64,000 nt of DNA from Sulfidibacter corallicola (GCF_017498545.1 NZ_CP071793.1:4861001-4925000); one strand, 5' to 3'. Shown: positions 8,258 to 17,874, counted from the first letter of the stretch. Notes: generated from the letters alone by a model not told the origin. A program made the numbers and translations.

Positions 8258-8286
8258 AAAAACCTTCCGAAATCGGAAGGTTTTTT
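8258..8286. terminator. Bidirectional terminator between convergent genes
   Basis: AAAAACCTTCCG and CGGAAGGTTTTT form a perfect 12-bp stem around AAAT. The A-run on one side and T-run on the other let it stop transcription from both the gene ending at 8237 and the leftward gene ending at 8285, whose stop codon lies in the T-run. Confidence 0.85.
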
Positions 8287-10039
8287 AATTTTTGGATACC
8301 GATTCTTCCTGTAACAGATCCAAAATCCGGCGCGCCAGTCGCGTGGGGCCTTGGCCGTCCAGGCGCTGCTGCGAGGCGTCGGAGATGGCGCGAGCGTGGT
8401 GGGGATCGAAGATCAGGTGGCGCAATCCGTCGACGGCCTCGGCCAGGGAATGGCCGACCACCGCCAAATCGGCTTGTTGCAATGCTTTGAGCTCCCGATC
8501 CTCGTCACTCCGGCCAGGTGCCAGGGTAACGGTCGGTAGTCCGTGATGCAGACATTCGAACAGGCTGACACCGTAGAGCGCGAATCCGAAATGGCAGCGG
8601 GTGATGAGGCTCGAGAGATCTTTGGGGTTCTCGTGCACGGTCCATTCGAGGCGCGGCTCGGACGGCAATTTCGGCTCGCGGGCAAAGGGACCCCGAACCC
8701 AGTGAACCTTGAAATGGGCGGGAAGGTCTTCATCCAACTGGCCGGGAAGCACATCGCCGAAGCCGTGGACGTCGCTGCCGCCCGTCAGCACCAGCAATTC
8801 GGAGCCGGGTTTCCAGGTGCGCGTCATCCTGCGTGAACCCAGGAGGAAACATTCCCAGCCGAATACCAGATTGGCGGACTCCATATCGCTTTCGCGCAGG
8901 AAAAACGAAGGTACCCACTGAAGATCGACGCGCTCCGAATCGGTGACGGTGAAATCGAGGGACACGACCTTGATTCCCTTGCCGCGCAGGCCTTCGATGA
9001 ACCGCAACCATTCTTCGCCCAGGTACCGGGCGGGCAGATCGAGAATCACGACCTGAACCGAGCGCTGCGCCAAATCTCGCTCGATGGTCTCGAACATTTC
9101 TTCGAATTCCACGAAAACGTGGGGCAACAGATCCAACTCGGCTTTCTCGAAGCTGGGGCCTTGGATCAGCAACTTGACACCGGCACTGGCCGCATCCTGG
9201 AGACCGGAGGCGACGGAAATCGCCCGGCTCAAATGACCCATGCCGGTTCCGGGACCGGTGGCGGTCACGATTTGTACCGAGGTCGAGGATTCCTGCGCTG
9301 TTTTTTGCCGAACCTGGGCATTGATTCCGCGCAGGGCGGGATCGCGATCCACTTCGTCGAGCACCCAGGCCAAGTCGACGATCGAGTCGGCGTCGTGAAC
9401 GGCGTACCAACGGCGGTACAACTCGCTCATGAACTGGTAATCGGAAGGGGTGTCCACCGACAACCGCAACTTGGGTCGGTAAAACACGGGATCGTCCTCC
9501 AGGGGAACGTGATTCAAATCCTTGGCAAAATGAACCAGGCTTTGGCCCACGTGCTCGCGCTCGAAGGGCTGTTCGGCTTCCAAAACCAATCGATTCCAGA
9601 CGATGAAGGGAAAGAGGTCGATGCCTTCGTGCACGACCGGCACACCGTCCCGGGTCGGAAACGCCACGCGATCCGCCCCGCGCGCCAAGGCGCGAATCAT
9701 GCGCGAAATGGTGGTCGGTTCGATCAGGGGCGAATCCCCACAGATATAGAGCACCATTTTGGGCCGTTCGCGGGACACGATGTAATCGATGCGTCCCACG
9801 AGGTCGTTGACATCGCCCTCGTAGGCGAAGGCGCGCCGACCCTGTGCTTCGGCCCAATCGACCAAAGGCCGGTTGTAGCTGTCGGCGGTCGTCGCCAAAA
9901 TGCATTCGCGCAGTTCGGGAACTCGATCGAGCCTGTCGAAAATGCGTGCGATCAAAGGCTTTCCGGAAAGATCGAGCAAGTGCTTTCGGGGCAGTCGATT
10001 GGAATTGAGACGGGCGCCGACTACGGCAATCACATCCAC
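8285..10039 (-). CDS. SpsF-SpsG fusion: cytidylyltransferase-like plus PseG-like domain
   Basis: A 584-residue two-domain protein. Residues 1 to about 235 are a SpsF/CMP-KDO-synthetase-type nucleotidyltransferase (VIAVVGARLNSNRLPRKHLL, then LYICGDSPLIEP as the metal-binding segment). From about 255 the protein is PseG/SpsG-like with GTGMGHLSRAISVASGL and, near the end, LFECLHHGLPTVTLAPG, a GT-B-type nucleotide-sugar motif. These functions activate nonulosonic acids and hydrolyse UDP-sugar intermediates in surface-glycan pathways. The GTG at 10039 is chosen for GGTGGAGG just upstream; an ATG at 10087 lacks a site. With the NeuB-like and GH57-like genes it forms a leftward surface-sugar group. 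Confidence 0.82.
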   Translation of the reverse strand: MDVIAVVGARLNSNRLPRKHLLDLSGKPLIARIFDRLDRVPELRECILATTADSYNRPLVDWAEAQGRRAFAYEGDVNDLVGRIDYIVSRERPKMVLYICGDSPLIEPTTISRMIRALARGADRVAFPTRDGVPVVHEGIDLFPFIVWNRLVLEAEQPFEREHVGQSLVHFAKDLNHVPLEDDPVFYRPKLRLSVDTPSDYQFMSELYRRWYAVHDADSIVDLAWVLDEVDRDPALRGINAQVRQKTAQESSTSVQIVTATGPGTGMGHLSRAISVASGLQDAASAGVKLLIQGPSFEKAELDLLPHVFVEFEEMFETIERDLAQRSVQVVILDLPARYLGEEWLRFIEGLRGKGIKVVSLDFTVTDSERVDLQWVPSFFLRESDMESANLVFGWECFLLGSRRMTRTWKPGSELLVLTGGSDVHGFGDVLPGQLDEDLPAHFKVHWVRGPFAREPKLPSEPRLEWTVHENPKDLSSLITRCHFGFALYGVSLFECLHHGLPTVTLAPGRSDEDRELKALQQADLAVVGHSLAEAVDGLRHLIFDPHHARAISDASQQRLDGQGPTRLARRILDLLQEESVSKN

Positions 10040-10500
10040 AGAAACCTCCACCTTTTGGAAACGCGTAGAGCAGGGATCAGCCCCCACGAAATCAACCCTG
10101 CCCGATCAACTCAACAAATCACCTGGCCGTTTCTCAGAAACCTGTTCCCCATGATTCCACTCGTCGAGAGCGATACTTGACACCCGGTAGAGGTAGCGCA
10201 CTCACAAACCCTGGGCGGGACACTCGGTCACACCATACATCGTAAAAAGGCCCGAACCCCGACGGACGGTCCGGTCACGCGGTGACGCTCGGAGTTCCGC
10301 AAGCGCCCCGTTGGATAATTCATTCAAGGTATTTGGCTTCGATTCGGGCAACCGCGCATCGTCGCGTTTCTCCCAGCCACTCTTCATGGGCACGAAACCA
10401 GAAACGCTTGATATCGGTCGCCATTCCATTCACAACCAAAACTCGGTCGTTAGGCAAAAAGTCTAAACCAAAGAGTTGACCCTAGGCAACCAGGGAAAAG
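10040..10500 (-). other. Gap of 461 bp with a possible 34-codon ORF (10320-10424)
   Basis: Between two leftward genes. Minus-strand ATG at 10424 opens a 34-residue frame, MATDIKRFWFRAHEEWLGET and so on, ending at 10320, with a composition that looks protein-like (aromatic and charged, ending IEAKYLE). An in-frame stop lies upstream and there is no clear ribosome site. It could be a small protein or the remnant of a longer gene. No promoter or terminator was recognised with confidence. Confidence 0.3.
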
Positions 10501-12486
10501 TCATCCGACCGGATGCAGCGCGAAGGAGACCGAAGCCATGTCGTCGGATTCTCTGCGCGTCTCGTCCCACTCGGCGAGGGAAAAAAGCACGCGCGTCAGG
10601 TGACCGGGCGGTCGCGGGTCGTGCCAAAGCATGGGAAAGACGGCACAGCGTCCGGGATCCCAAGATATGCGAAGCCGCCGCCTGGCATCGCCGAATTCCA
10701 GCCAACCCTCGGTCGCGCCGAACCCGGTGGTACAAGACACCAGGCTGGACAGTGGCGACCCGTGGTGGCAGGCTCGATCCAACGGGAAGATTTCGACCGA
10801 TCGGCCGCCATTGTGGCACCTCAATTGGAGCGGGCCCCGGAAAGCATGGGGCAGCAGCGTGAAGTGACCCACACGCGCGGTACCCCGCGGGAGCAGCCAC
10901 CCGGGAAATGCGTAGGTTATGGCGAGAGATTCGGAATCGGCGCGGAATCGGTACTGTTTGAGAATCGGACCGAGGTGCGTCCCGATCCGACCCTGAACCA
11001 CCAGATCTCCGGTTTCGCCTTCGAGATACCATTCGGGTTCGCATCGCGCCAGGTCGGTCAGGCGGCGATGATCCGCGGGCAATTCCATCACCACGTGCCC
11101 GGAGTAGAAGTCGGCGCCCAGATCGATGCCCTCGAAGTAGCCGTGGGCCAAGGTGCCGATCAGCGGTGCGGCATCGTGCCGGGGAAAGGCCAGCCGTTTG
11201 ATCGCCAAGCCACGGCGCAGGTTGAGGGCTACGTCCAGGTGATCGGTGCGAATTCGCAGCTCGATGCCCTCGGGATCGCGTTCCAGGGTCACCCCCAATT
11301 CGGACAGTGCCGGATCCGAAAGGCGACGACCAGGCTCGCTGGACACCGCGATCGGAAACGTCGGGTCGCCCCCGAGTTCACGAATCAGGGTCTGCAGGTC
11401 ATGGAGGGCTCGCTGCAATCGGTCCGGATGGATGTGGGTGCGCAAGTCGCTGGACCACAACAGGCAGAGCCGCCGATAGAATTCGGGTCGGGCCACTTCG
11501 GCGGCGTTCTCGATCAGTTCGGCGGCTCGATGGCACAGGGAGTTGAGGCGTAGATCGGCACGTCCCGTGACGGCCCATCGCGAGACGTTGTATTTGGGCT
11601 GCTTCTTGACCGGGATGGGTTGATCGACCGCGTTGAGTCCCAAGGGAGCGGGCTCGGGTTCGTCCTGATTCGGGACCATGCGGGTCAGCGCCTTCGAGGG
11701 CAGCAGCCAGGTAACACCGTGGCGTGAAAGCACTTCGTCGAAAAGGGACCCGATGCGTTGCCATTCGTCGGGAGCCGCGCTCAGCGGTTCGTAATCGTAG
11801 CGCCGGGGTCGAAAGCCGAAGATTTCCACATCGCTGCAGTACAACGGCAATGGATGCGACGCGGTGGCGAAGCGGCGAGCCAGATAGGCGTGGTACTCGG
11901 TCGAATCGATATCCCGATGCACGAACCGCTGAAATTTCTGGAAGAGAATCGAATCGCTCCAGAGCACGGGAAGCGAAGGGCGATCCAAACCACGGGCCAG
12001 CCAGGGCGCTTGCCGCGGCAGTGCATCGCCCAGAAGCAAATGGGCGTTGTCCCAATCCAATACCAGGGCTTCGTAACCGTGATCGGCGTAGATATCGACC
12101 ATGGCGGGGGAGAAGGCCATTTCGTTGACCAAGACGATGCGCGGCCGAACCCCCAGCAAGGATCGATAGCGGCGAAGGCCCCACTCCTGGTTCCAGTGAT
12201 TCACCGCGTGCGGCATCAGCGGGCCGATCGCCTGAATGTATCCACTGCCCACCAGTTCACAGCGCGACCGTTCCAGCAAACCGCGAAACCGATCCATCCA
12301 CTGGGGTCTCAATGCCTGGACCTGCTCCAGAGTCCAGGCCGAGGCCTCCACACCCAACGGAAGCCCGCGGGATTCGATCAGGTCCAGCAGCGGGGCGTAG
12401 CAGGCATCGATGACCCGTCCGCGATCCTCGGTCGCGATTGCCGAAAAGGCGAGGTTCAGGTGGAAGATGGCGTAGACCTGACTCAT
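10501..12486 (-). CDS. Glycoside hydrolase family 57-like protein
   Basis: A 661-residue cytoplasmic protein starting MSQVYAIFHLNLAFSAIA, preceded by GGGAG. The N-terminal half is a GH57/polysaccharide-deacetylase-type barrel: repeated GSGYIQAIGPLMP, then IVLVNEMAFSPAMVDIY, where the glutamate occupies the position of the GH57 nucleophile, and YCSDVEIFGFRP for the acid. The C-terminal half is beta-rich like the family's domain C. GH57 enzymes include amylases, branching enzymes and alpha-galactosidases; the substrate here is unknown. The neighbours suggest a glycan precursor or storage role. Confidence 0.72.
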   Translation of the reverse strand: MSQVYAIFHLNLAFSAIATEDRGRVIDACYAPLLDLIESRGLPLGVEASAWTLEQVQALRPQWMDRFRGLLERSRCELVGSGYIQAIGPLMPHAVNHWNQEWGLRRYRSLLGVRPRIVLVNEMAFSPAMVDIYADHGYEALVLDWDNAHLLLGDALPRQAPWLARGLDRPSLPVLWSDSILFQKFQRFVHRDIDSTEYHAYLARRFATASHPLPLYCSDVEIFGFRPRRYDYEPLSAAPDEWQRIGSLFDEVLSRHGVTWLLPSKALTRMVPNQDEPEPAPLGLNAVDQPIPVKKQPKYNVSRWAVTGRADLRLNSLCHRAAELIENAAEVARPEFYRRLCLLWSSDLRTHIHPDRLQRALHDLQTLIRELGGDPTFPIAVSSEPGRRLSDPALSELGVTLERDPEGIELRIRTDHLDVALNLRRGLAIKRLAFPRHDAAPLIGTLAHGYFEGIDLGADFYSGHVVMELPADHRRLTDLARCEPEWYLEGETGDLVVQGRIGTHLGPILKQYRFRADSESLAITYAFPGWLLPRGTARVGHFTLLPHAFRGPLQLRCHNGGRSVEIFPLDRACHHGSPLSSLVSCTTGFGATEGWLEFGDARRRLRISWDPGRCAVFPMLWHDPRPPGHLTRVLFSLAEWDETRRESDDMASVSFALHPVG

Positions 12487-12639
12487 GAAACTCCCGTTTT
12501 CACACGACATATCCGTCTAGACTCACTATCGGTCGGCAGAACGGATTTCGATCGAAGCACCTCGTTTATTCTATGGCCCGCATCCTCGGAAGGGGCACCG
12601 TCGCGGCTGGACGAACCCGTTTTCACCACCTCGACCGCA

Positions 12640-13509
12640 TCAGGGCGCGAACCGGGCTCGCATTTCGCGCAGGGGCCGCAGGCCATCCTCCGGATCGGCT
12701 CGCCACTGGCGATCGGGCAATTCGAAGGAATTTGGCTGTTTGCAGCCGTCGCCGTCCGCCGCGAACCCGGACTTGATGCCCGCGATGACCGGCTTGATTT
12801 GCTCGGGCAACCAGCAATGGCCGGCCTCGTATTCGGCCCCTTTGGCATCCAAGTCCAAATGGAACTCGATGATCGATGCGTTCCAGCGGTTGACCGCCCG
12901 GAACAACACTCCCATGTCCCGCGAGTGATCGGACCACCCCACCGGGCACTGGAATTCGGTTGACAGGGTTTCCATCGCGGCGAGATTGCAGGCCTCGGCC
13001 GGGGTGGGGTAGGCCGAACTGCAGTGAAGCAGGCGAAAATCGCCACATCCGAAGCGACGCAGTACCTCGACGGCATGCCGCACTTCCTCGAGATCGGCCA
13101 TACCGGTCGAAAGAATCAGCGGTCGACCCGTTCGGGAACAAGCGCGCAACAGCTTGTCCCACAAGAGTTCGTAAGAGGCGATCTTGAAAAAATCCACGTG
13201 TGGCTTGAGGATTTCCACCGCTTCCAAATCAAAGGGGGTACAGCAGAAGGCCACATCGCGCAGCTTGCAGCGAACCGCCAATTCCGGAATGAAGCTAGAC
13301 GGCAGTTCCCAGGCCTTCCGGGCTCGGTGAGTCTCGGATTGGGTCAGGATTTCGGGCGCAAACAGCGATTCCAATCGGAAGAGTTGGAATTTCACCGCAT
13401 CACAGCCGATATCGGCAGCGACATCGATGAACTCGCGACAGCGATCCAAATCCTGATGATGGTTGCTGGAGACCTCGGCAATGAACAGCGGAGGTGAAAC
13501 AGGCGACAT
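12640..13509 (-). CDS. NeuB/SpsE-type nonulosonate synthase lacking the SAF domain
   Basis: A 289-residue protein with the complete NeuB TIM barrel: FIAEVSSNHHQDLDRCREFI, CDAVKFQLFRLESLFAP, FFKIASYELLWDKLL, STGMADLEEV, LHCSSAYPTP and VGWSDHSRDMG. The family condenses PEP with an N-acyl sugar to give sialic-, legionaminic- or pseudaminic-type acids. The usual C-terminal SAF (antifreeze-like) domain is absent: the protein stops soon after the barrel and no SAF frame follows in 12490-12640. It starts at an ATG after a TTTCAC/TATAAA promoter and is followed by the GH57-like and SpsF-SpsG genes. Whether it is active without SAF is open; a related aldolase role is possible. Confidence 0.78.
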   Translation of the reverse strand: MSPVSPPLFIAEVSSNHHQDLDRCREFIDVAADIGCDAVKFQLFRLESLFAPEILTQSETHRARKAWELPSSFIPELAVRCKLRDVAFCCTPFDLEAVEILKPHVDFFKIASYELLWDKLLRACSRTGRPLILSTGMADLEEVRHAVEVLRRFGCGDFRLLHCSSAYPTPAEACNLAAMETLSTEFQCPVGWSDHSRDMGVLFRAVNRWNASIIEFHLDLDAKGAEYEAGHCWLPEQIKPVIAGIKSGFAADGDGCKQPNSFELPDRQWRADPEDGLRPLREMRARFAP

Positions 13510-13545
13510 GGAAACTCACTTTATCGAACGTTTTGGATGATTCCA

Positions 13546-13574
13546 TTTATAGGCGGGTTTTCCGTTCAGTGAAA
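13546..13574 (-). promoter_or_regulatory. Candidate sigma70 promoter for the surface-sugar genes
   Basis: On the minus strand TTTCAC (13574-13569) and TATAAA (13551-13546) are 17 bp apart, 37 bp upstream of the NeuB-like start. The rest of the 13510-13815 divergent region shows no gene; the promoter for the rightward methyltransferase was not identified. Confidence 0.5.
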
Positions 13575-13815
13575 GTACTTTTTTCGTTCGGATCTATTCC
13601 TAAATATAAGTAGTTGTTGTCGTATCGGGTGTTTTCGCACAAATCAGGAGGAACCCGCAGCGACGCCGATCTCTTTCAAGCTGCACGGCGGTGTGGTAGC
13701 TTTACCTCACCGCGTTTCCCCACTCGAGACATGGCGATCTCGCCGGCCGCATCGATCCCGATCGCAGGACCGATGGCGACCCACTCTTGAAATATCCTGA
13801 CGATCGGGCTGAATC

Positions 13816-15060
13816 ATGATGGACACACGCTTCAAACCGTTTCAACCGACGCCTTCACCGGCGCCGGAATCCGACTATCGCGCCGAGCGCCCCTGTCCCA
13901 TCTGCGGATCGTGGGAATCGCGATCGGTCCTGCACATGAGCGATTTCCAATTCTTCAGCGACGCCCCGAACCTGTGCAAACGCGCGGACATTCACCACGT
14001 GCAATGCCGCCGGTGCTTCGCGCTGTTCATGAACCCCTGCTACACCGAAGCCGGATTTCGGGTTCTATTCGCGGAAGCCGGCATGACTTACGGTTCCAGT
14101 GGTATGCGTCAAAGCGAGCAGATGGGGTGGCTGGAAGAACGCGGCCTGCTGGAGCAGGGATTCACCTACCTGGATGTGGGCTGTGCCGCGGGTTCCTTCA
14201 TCGCCGCCTTGCCGGCCGAAGTGAACGCGGTCGGAGTCGACATCGATGCGGACGCGGTGGCCCGGGCACAGGAACGATTGGGCGGCGAGACCCGGCGCTT
14301 CGTGGCGGCCGACTTCGAAAAGCTCACCTGGGACGAACCCGTCGACGTCATTACCATGTTCCACGTGTTGGAGCACCTGCCGAAGCCGATCACCGTGCTC
14401 GAGCGCCTGCGGGCCCTGGCATCGGCCGAGACCCGGCTGGTGGTGGAAGTGCCGTTGTTGGAAAAGGGAAAAACCAACGACATCAACGGTTTCCTTACGC
14501 CGTCACACCTGACCCACTTTTCGCGAACCAGTTTGACGATGTGCCTCCATCGATCCGGTTGGCGGCTCGTCGACGCCACCGACCAGCCCGATTACAACGG
14601 CTACCGCGTCCTGGCCGAACCGGCCGAGCCGAACGCCACGGACCGGCCCTGCCAAGACGATATCGCCACGCTCTACGATTACCTGGCCGACTGGAACGCC
14701 AACCTCCATCGCTGCGCCCAACGCCTGGTGCGACAACTCGATGCCGAGTACCTGGTGATCCGCGGTGGCGGCATGCACACCGAATTCATCTACCAGTTGC
14801 TGCCACTGTTCCACATGGAACATTCCGGAACAAAGGCACGGGGTTACGCGATTCTGGACGGCGATCCGAAAAAGCAGGGGCGTCATTGGCGCGGCATTCC
14901 CATTCTCCCGCCGACCTGTATCGGCGATTTCGATTGGGGCTCGACCCAAATGTTGATCAGCAGTTACGGCCACCAGGAGGCGATGATCGAAGAAGCGCTG
15001 GCGGCGGGAGTGCCCCGCGAGCGAATCATCGCGCTCTACGATTTCATCCGTCGTTACTGA
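13816..15060 (+). CDS. Zinc-ribbon SAM-dependent methyltransferase (C-methyltransferase type)
   Basis: A 414-residue protein. Residues 25-75 form a zinc-binding module (RPCPICGSWESRSV plus CRRCFALFMNPCY). A class I methyltransferase fold follows with the SAM-binding LDVGCAAGSFIAALP, VDIDADAVARAQ and ITMFHVLEHLPKP. The C-terminal quarter resembles the nucleotide-like domain of sugar C-methyltransferases (RGGGMHTEFIYQL ... GYAILDGDPKKQGR ... GIPILPP). Such enzymes methylate NDP-sugars or glycan precursors, consistent with the divergent surface-sugar genes. A weak ribosome site precedes the tandem ATGs at 13816/13819. A copy of the GTTCCACATGGAAC motif lies inside the coding sequence at 14808. 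Confidence 0.78.
   Translation: MMDTRFKPFQPTPSPAPESDYRAERPCPICGSWESRSVLHMSDFQFFSDAPNLCKRADIHHVQCRRCFALFMNPCYTEAGFRVLFAEAGMTYGSSGMRQSEQMGWLEERGLLEQGFTYLDVGCAAGSFIAALPAEVNAVGVDIDADAVARAQERLGGETRRFVAADFEKLTWDEPVDVITMFHVLEHLPKPITVLERLRALASAETRLVVEVPLLEKGKTNDINGFLTPSHLTHFSRTSLTMCLHRSGWRLVDATDQPDYNGYRVLAEPAEPNATDRPCQDDIATLYDYLADWNANLHRCAQRLVRQLDAEYLVIRGGGMHTEFIYQLLPLFHMEHSGTKARGYAILDGDPKKQGRHWRGIPILPPTCIGDFDWGSTQMLISSYGHQEAMIEEALAAGVPRERIIALYDFIRRY
14808..14821. repeat. GTTCCACATGGAAC near-palindrome, copy 1 (inside methyltransferase gene)
   Basis: First of three exact copies of this 14-mer in the window (others at 47388 and 62708). The arms GTTCCA and TGGAAC are perfect; the CA centre breaks symmetry. 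Here it is within codons reading LFHMEH. Confidence 0.5.
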
Positions 15061-15217
15061 ATCTCGTTTGGCGCCCGATCGGCCACATGACCGCTTGACA
15101 GACACCCGTCGCCTCATTTGAAATAGGGTCCACCACACCGACAACCGATGATTTCCCTCTCCTCCCCATTTCCTCGAATCGGGCGGCCGCGTCGCCGGCC
15201 CGGAAGGTGATTGGACC

Positions 15218-15925
15218 ATGGCCGACCACAAAGGACATCGCGTCAGACTTTGGGAGCGCTATCGAGCCCAGGGATTCCGGGCCGGATTCCACCACCCCCA
15301 CGAAAAACTGGAACTGTTGCTGACGCTGGCCCTGCCACGGTGCGATACCAAGCCGTTGGCGAAACGATTGCTCGAACGGTTCGGATCGCTGAACGGCGTC
15401 GTCACCGCAACCACCAGACAACTTTGCTCGGTCGAAGGGGTCGGCAGCAAAACCGCCCACCTTCTGCGCCTGCTCGGCGAAACCGCGGTGGTCCTGGAAG
15501 AGGAAAAGATCCGATTTGGTCGCTTCCTGAGCGATATCGACGAGATGAAGCGCTACCTGCGACGCGAGTTGGCTTTCGAGGAAGCCGAATATCTGCTGGT
15601 CCTGTTTCTCGATCAACAACGGCGTTTGATTCGCGCCATCCGGGTATTTCGCGGCACGGTCAACCAAAGCGTGGTGTATCCCCGCGAGGTGGTCAAGGAA
15701 GGCCTGACCTGCAACGCGGCGCGCGCCATGATCGCCCACAACCACCCCAGTGGCCTGGCCGAGCCGTCACGCCAGGACATCCATTTGACCCACAAGGTTC
15801 GCGAGGCCCTGGCCATGGTCGACATCTTTTTGGAAGACCACTTCATCGTCGGCAAGAACGAAGTCACCAGCCTGCGCGAGCGCGGTGTGTTCGACCGCAA
15901 ACGCGGCACCAAGGCGAAGGCGTGA
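15218..15925 (+). CDS. radC: RadC-family (JAB/MPN) protein
   Basis: A 235-residue RadC. The N-terminal helix-hairpin-helix part contains LLTLALPRCDTKPLAKRLLE and VEGVGSKTAHLLRLLGE; the C-terminal JAB domain carries the metalloprotease-like AHNHPSGLAEPSRQDIHLT with its H-x-H and downstream D. The family was named for DNA repair but its molecular role is unsettled. The ATG at 15218 follows GGAAGG. The gene is rightward and converges on gatA with only 21 bases between stop codons. No terminator hairpin was seen in that gap. Confidence 0.9.
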   Translation: MADHKGHRVRLWERYRAQGFRAGFHHPHEKLELLLTLALPRCDTKPLAKRLLERFGSLNGVVTATTRQLCSVEGVGSKTAHLLRLLGETAVVLEEEKIRFGRFLSDIDEMKRYLRRELAFEEAEYLLVLFLDQQRRLIRAIRVFRGTVNQSVVYPREVVKEGLTCNAARAMIAHNHPSGLAEPSRQDIHLTHKVREALAMVDIFLEDHFIVGKNEVTSLRERGVFDRKRGTKAKA

Positions 15926-15946
15926 CCGGCGAGCGACGCGCTCGGC

Positions 15947-17401
15947 TCAATCCCGCAGGGTTTCCACCAAACGCGCGGTTCTCAGCAGGTGGGCTTCCTG
16001 GAAGTGGTTGCCCATCAGTTGCAGCCCGATCGGCAATCCGTCTCCATCCGCGCCGTACGGCAGCGACATCGCCGGAATGCCCGCCAAATTGGCGGTGACG
16101 GTGAAAATGTCGCTGAGGTACATCGACATCGGATCGTCCGTGCGATCGCCGAACGGAAAGGCCGTCGTCGGCGTGGTCGGCGCCAGCAACACGTCCACCT
16201 TGGCGAAGGCCGCCCGGTAGTCTTCGATGATCTTGGTGCGCACCCTTTGTGCGTTGAGGTAGTAACCCTCGTAATATCCGCTGGAAAGGCAATAGGTTCC
16301 CAGCAAAATACGGCGCTTGACCTCGATTCCGAAGCCCTCCGAACGCGAGCGCACGTACATGTCGCGCAGGTTGGCCGCGTCGGCGGTTCGGTGAGTGTAG
16401 CGCACGCCGTCGAACCGCGCCAGGTTGGAACTCGCCTCGGCCGTGGCCAGCAGGTAGTAGGCGGGGATCGCGTATTCGGTGTGGGGCAGGGAGACTTCCA
16501 CGATTTCGGCGCCCGCTTCTTCGAGGCGTGCGACCAGTTTCGCCATGGCCGCCTTGATTTCGGGCTGGACATCGCCGCTGGAGAATTCCACCGGCAGGCC
16601 GACCTTCAGGCCGGCAGGCGGCGTCTCCAAATCCGCCAGCACATCGGCGGTCGCGACCCGTGCCGAAGTGGAGTCGCGCTCGCAATGGCCCGCGATCACT
16701 TGAAACAAACGCGCCACACCGTCCACGTCGCGGGCGATAGGGCCGATTTGGTCCAGGCTGGATCCGTAGGCCACGAGGCCGAATCGCGACACACGGCCGT
16801 ATGTCGGTTTGAGGCCGGTCACGCCGCAAAAGGCGGCCGGTTGGCGAATCGAGCCCCCGGTGGAGCTGCCCAACGCCAGGGGAACCAGGTCGGCGCCCAC
16901 CGCCGCGGTCGAGCCGCCGCTGCTGCCGCCGGGCACGCGTTCGGGGTCCACCGGGTTACGGGTCTTCTGCAGGCCCGAGAATTCGGTGCTGGATCCCATC
17001 GCGAATTCGTCCATGTTGGTCTTGCCGATCAAAATGGCGTCGGCTTCCCTGAGTTTCGCGATGACCGAGGCGTCGTAGGGCGAAACGAAGGCTTCCAAAA
17101 TCTTGGAAGCACAGGTGGTCTTGCGACCGGTGATATTGATGTTGTCCTTGATGGCGATGGGCACGCCGGCCAAGGAGCCAAGCGGCTCGCCCGCGGCCCG
17201 CTTGCGATCCGTTTCACGAGCGGCGGCCAGGGCCTCCGCCTCGTCGATACTCAAAAAGGCACCCAACGCTTCGTCGCGCTCGCGAATCTCGTCGAGACAG
17301 GCGCGTGTCAGCGCTTCGCTGGTGAAATCGCCGCGCTGCAGGGCGGCCAACATTTCTTTGGTCGTCTTTCCCGTTTCTATCGCCATAGCCACCGCATCCA
17401 C
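15947..17401 (-). CDS. gatA: Asp/Glu-tRNA(Asn/Gln) amidotransferase subunit A
   Basis: A 484-residue amidase-signature enzyme. The Ser-cisSer-Lys triad is K85 (GVPIAIKDNINI), S160 (PGGSSGGS) and S184 (GSSTGGSIRQP), with the same spacing as in characterised GatA. It releases ammonia from glutamine and channels it to GatB for transamidation of mischarged Glu-tRNA(Gln) or Asp-tRNA(Asn). It lies 68 bases downstream of gatC on the same strand. gatB is not in the window, so it is encoded elsewhere. The start is GTG at 17401 or ATG at 17386; the upstream sequence does not decide. Confidence 0.92.
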   Translation of the reverse strand: MDAVAMAIETGKTTKEMLAALQRGDFTSEALTRACLDEIRERDEALGAFLSIDEAEALAAARETDRKRAAGEPLGSLAGVPIAIKDNINITGRKTTCASKILEAFVSPYDASVIAKLREADAILIGKTNMDEFAMGSSTEFSGLQKTRNPVDPERVPGGSSGGSTAAVGADLVPLALGSSTGGSIRQPAAFCGVTGLKPTYGRVSRFGLVAYGSSLDQIGPIARDVDGVARLFQVIAGHCERDSTSARVATADVLADLETPPAGLKVGLPVEFSSGDVQPEIKAAMAKLVARLEEAGAEIVEVSLPHTEYAIPAYYLLATAEASSNLARFDGVRYTHRTADAANLRDMYVRSRSEGFGIEVKRRILLGTYCLSSGYYEGYYLNAQRVRTKIIEDYRAAFAKVDVLLAPTTPTTAFPFGDRTDDPMSMYLSDIFTVTANLAGIPAMSLPYGADGDGLPIGLQLMGNHFQEAHLLRTARLVETLRD

Positions 17402-17469
17402 TCCAACCGCGTCATCGACGCTTGATGTTCCGGCCCATCCGAGGGGTTATGGCACCGGAATCCTTGAGA

Positions 17470-17766
17470 TCATTTGACCTGAATCACTTTGGGAACCAGA
17501 AAATGGTCGCTTTCCGTATCGGGTGCGTTCTGCAAGGCGGCCTGGGTGCCCAAGCTCGCACGCGGTTCGTCCTCGCGAAAAGCCGTGGCATCGTGAAGGA
17601 TCGAGGAGGTCGCGGGAACCCCTTCCAAATCCAGTTCGCCGATTTTCGCCACGTGATCCAAAATGGAGCCCAGTTGCCGGGCCAAGAGTTCGGCTTCCGA
17701 ATCATCGAACTGGAGGTTCGCCAGTTTGGCGTAATGAGCCACCGTTTCCTTGCTGATATCCGACAT
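17470..17766 (-). CDS. gatC: Asp/Glu-tRNA(Asn/Gln) amidotransferase subunit C
   Basis: A 98-residue protein with the GatC pattern: ISKETVAHYAKLANLQFDDSEAELLARQL, then ILDHVAKIGELDLEGV and LREDEP-like AFREDEPRASL, ending in HFLVPKVIQ. It wraps around GatA and stabilises the GatA-GatB complex. GAAGGAG lies just upstream of the ATG. It is first in a leftward gatC-gatA pair, and a terminator (17875-17920) isolates it from the upstream secreted-protein genes. Confidence 0.92.
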   Translation of the reverse strand: MSDISKETVAHYAKLANLQFDDSEAELLARQLGSILDHVAKIGELDLEGVPATSSILHDATAFREDEPRASLGTQAALQNAPDTESDHFLVPKVIQVK

Positions 17767-17874
17767 GGAAGCTCCTTCATAGCCGAGGGGCTAGCGCGAA
17801 TGCGTAACGTTTTAGCAGGCTCGCGAGCCATGGGTCAACTGCAACTTGTGGGGAATCCAGGACGGTCGGTCCTT

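Noticed and set aside
12490..12640. Frameshifted SAF domain after the NeuB-like gene
   Set aside because: None of the frames in this stretch encodes SAF-like sequence; absence looks genuine.
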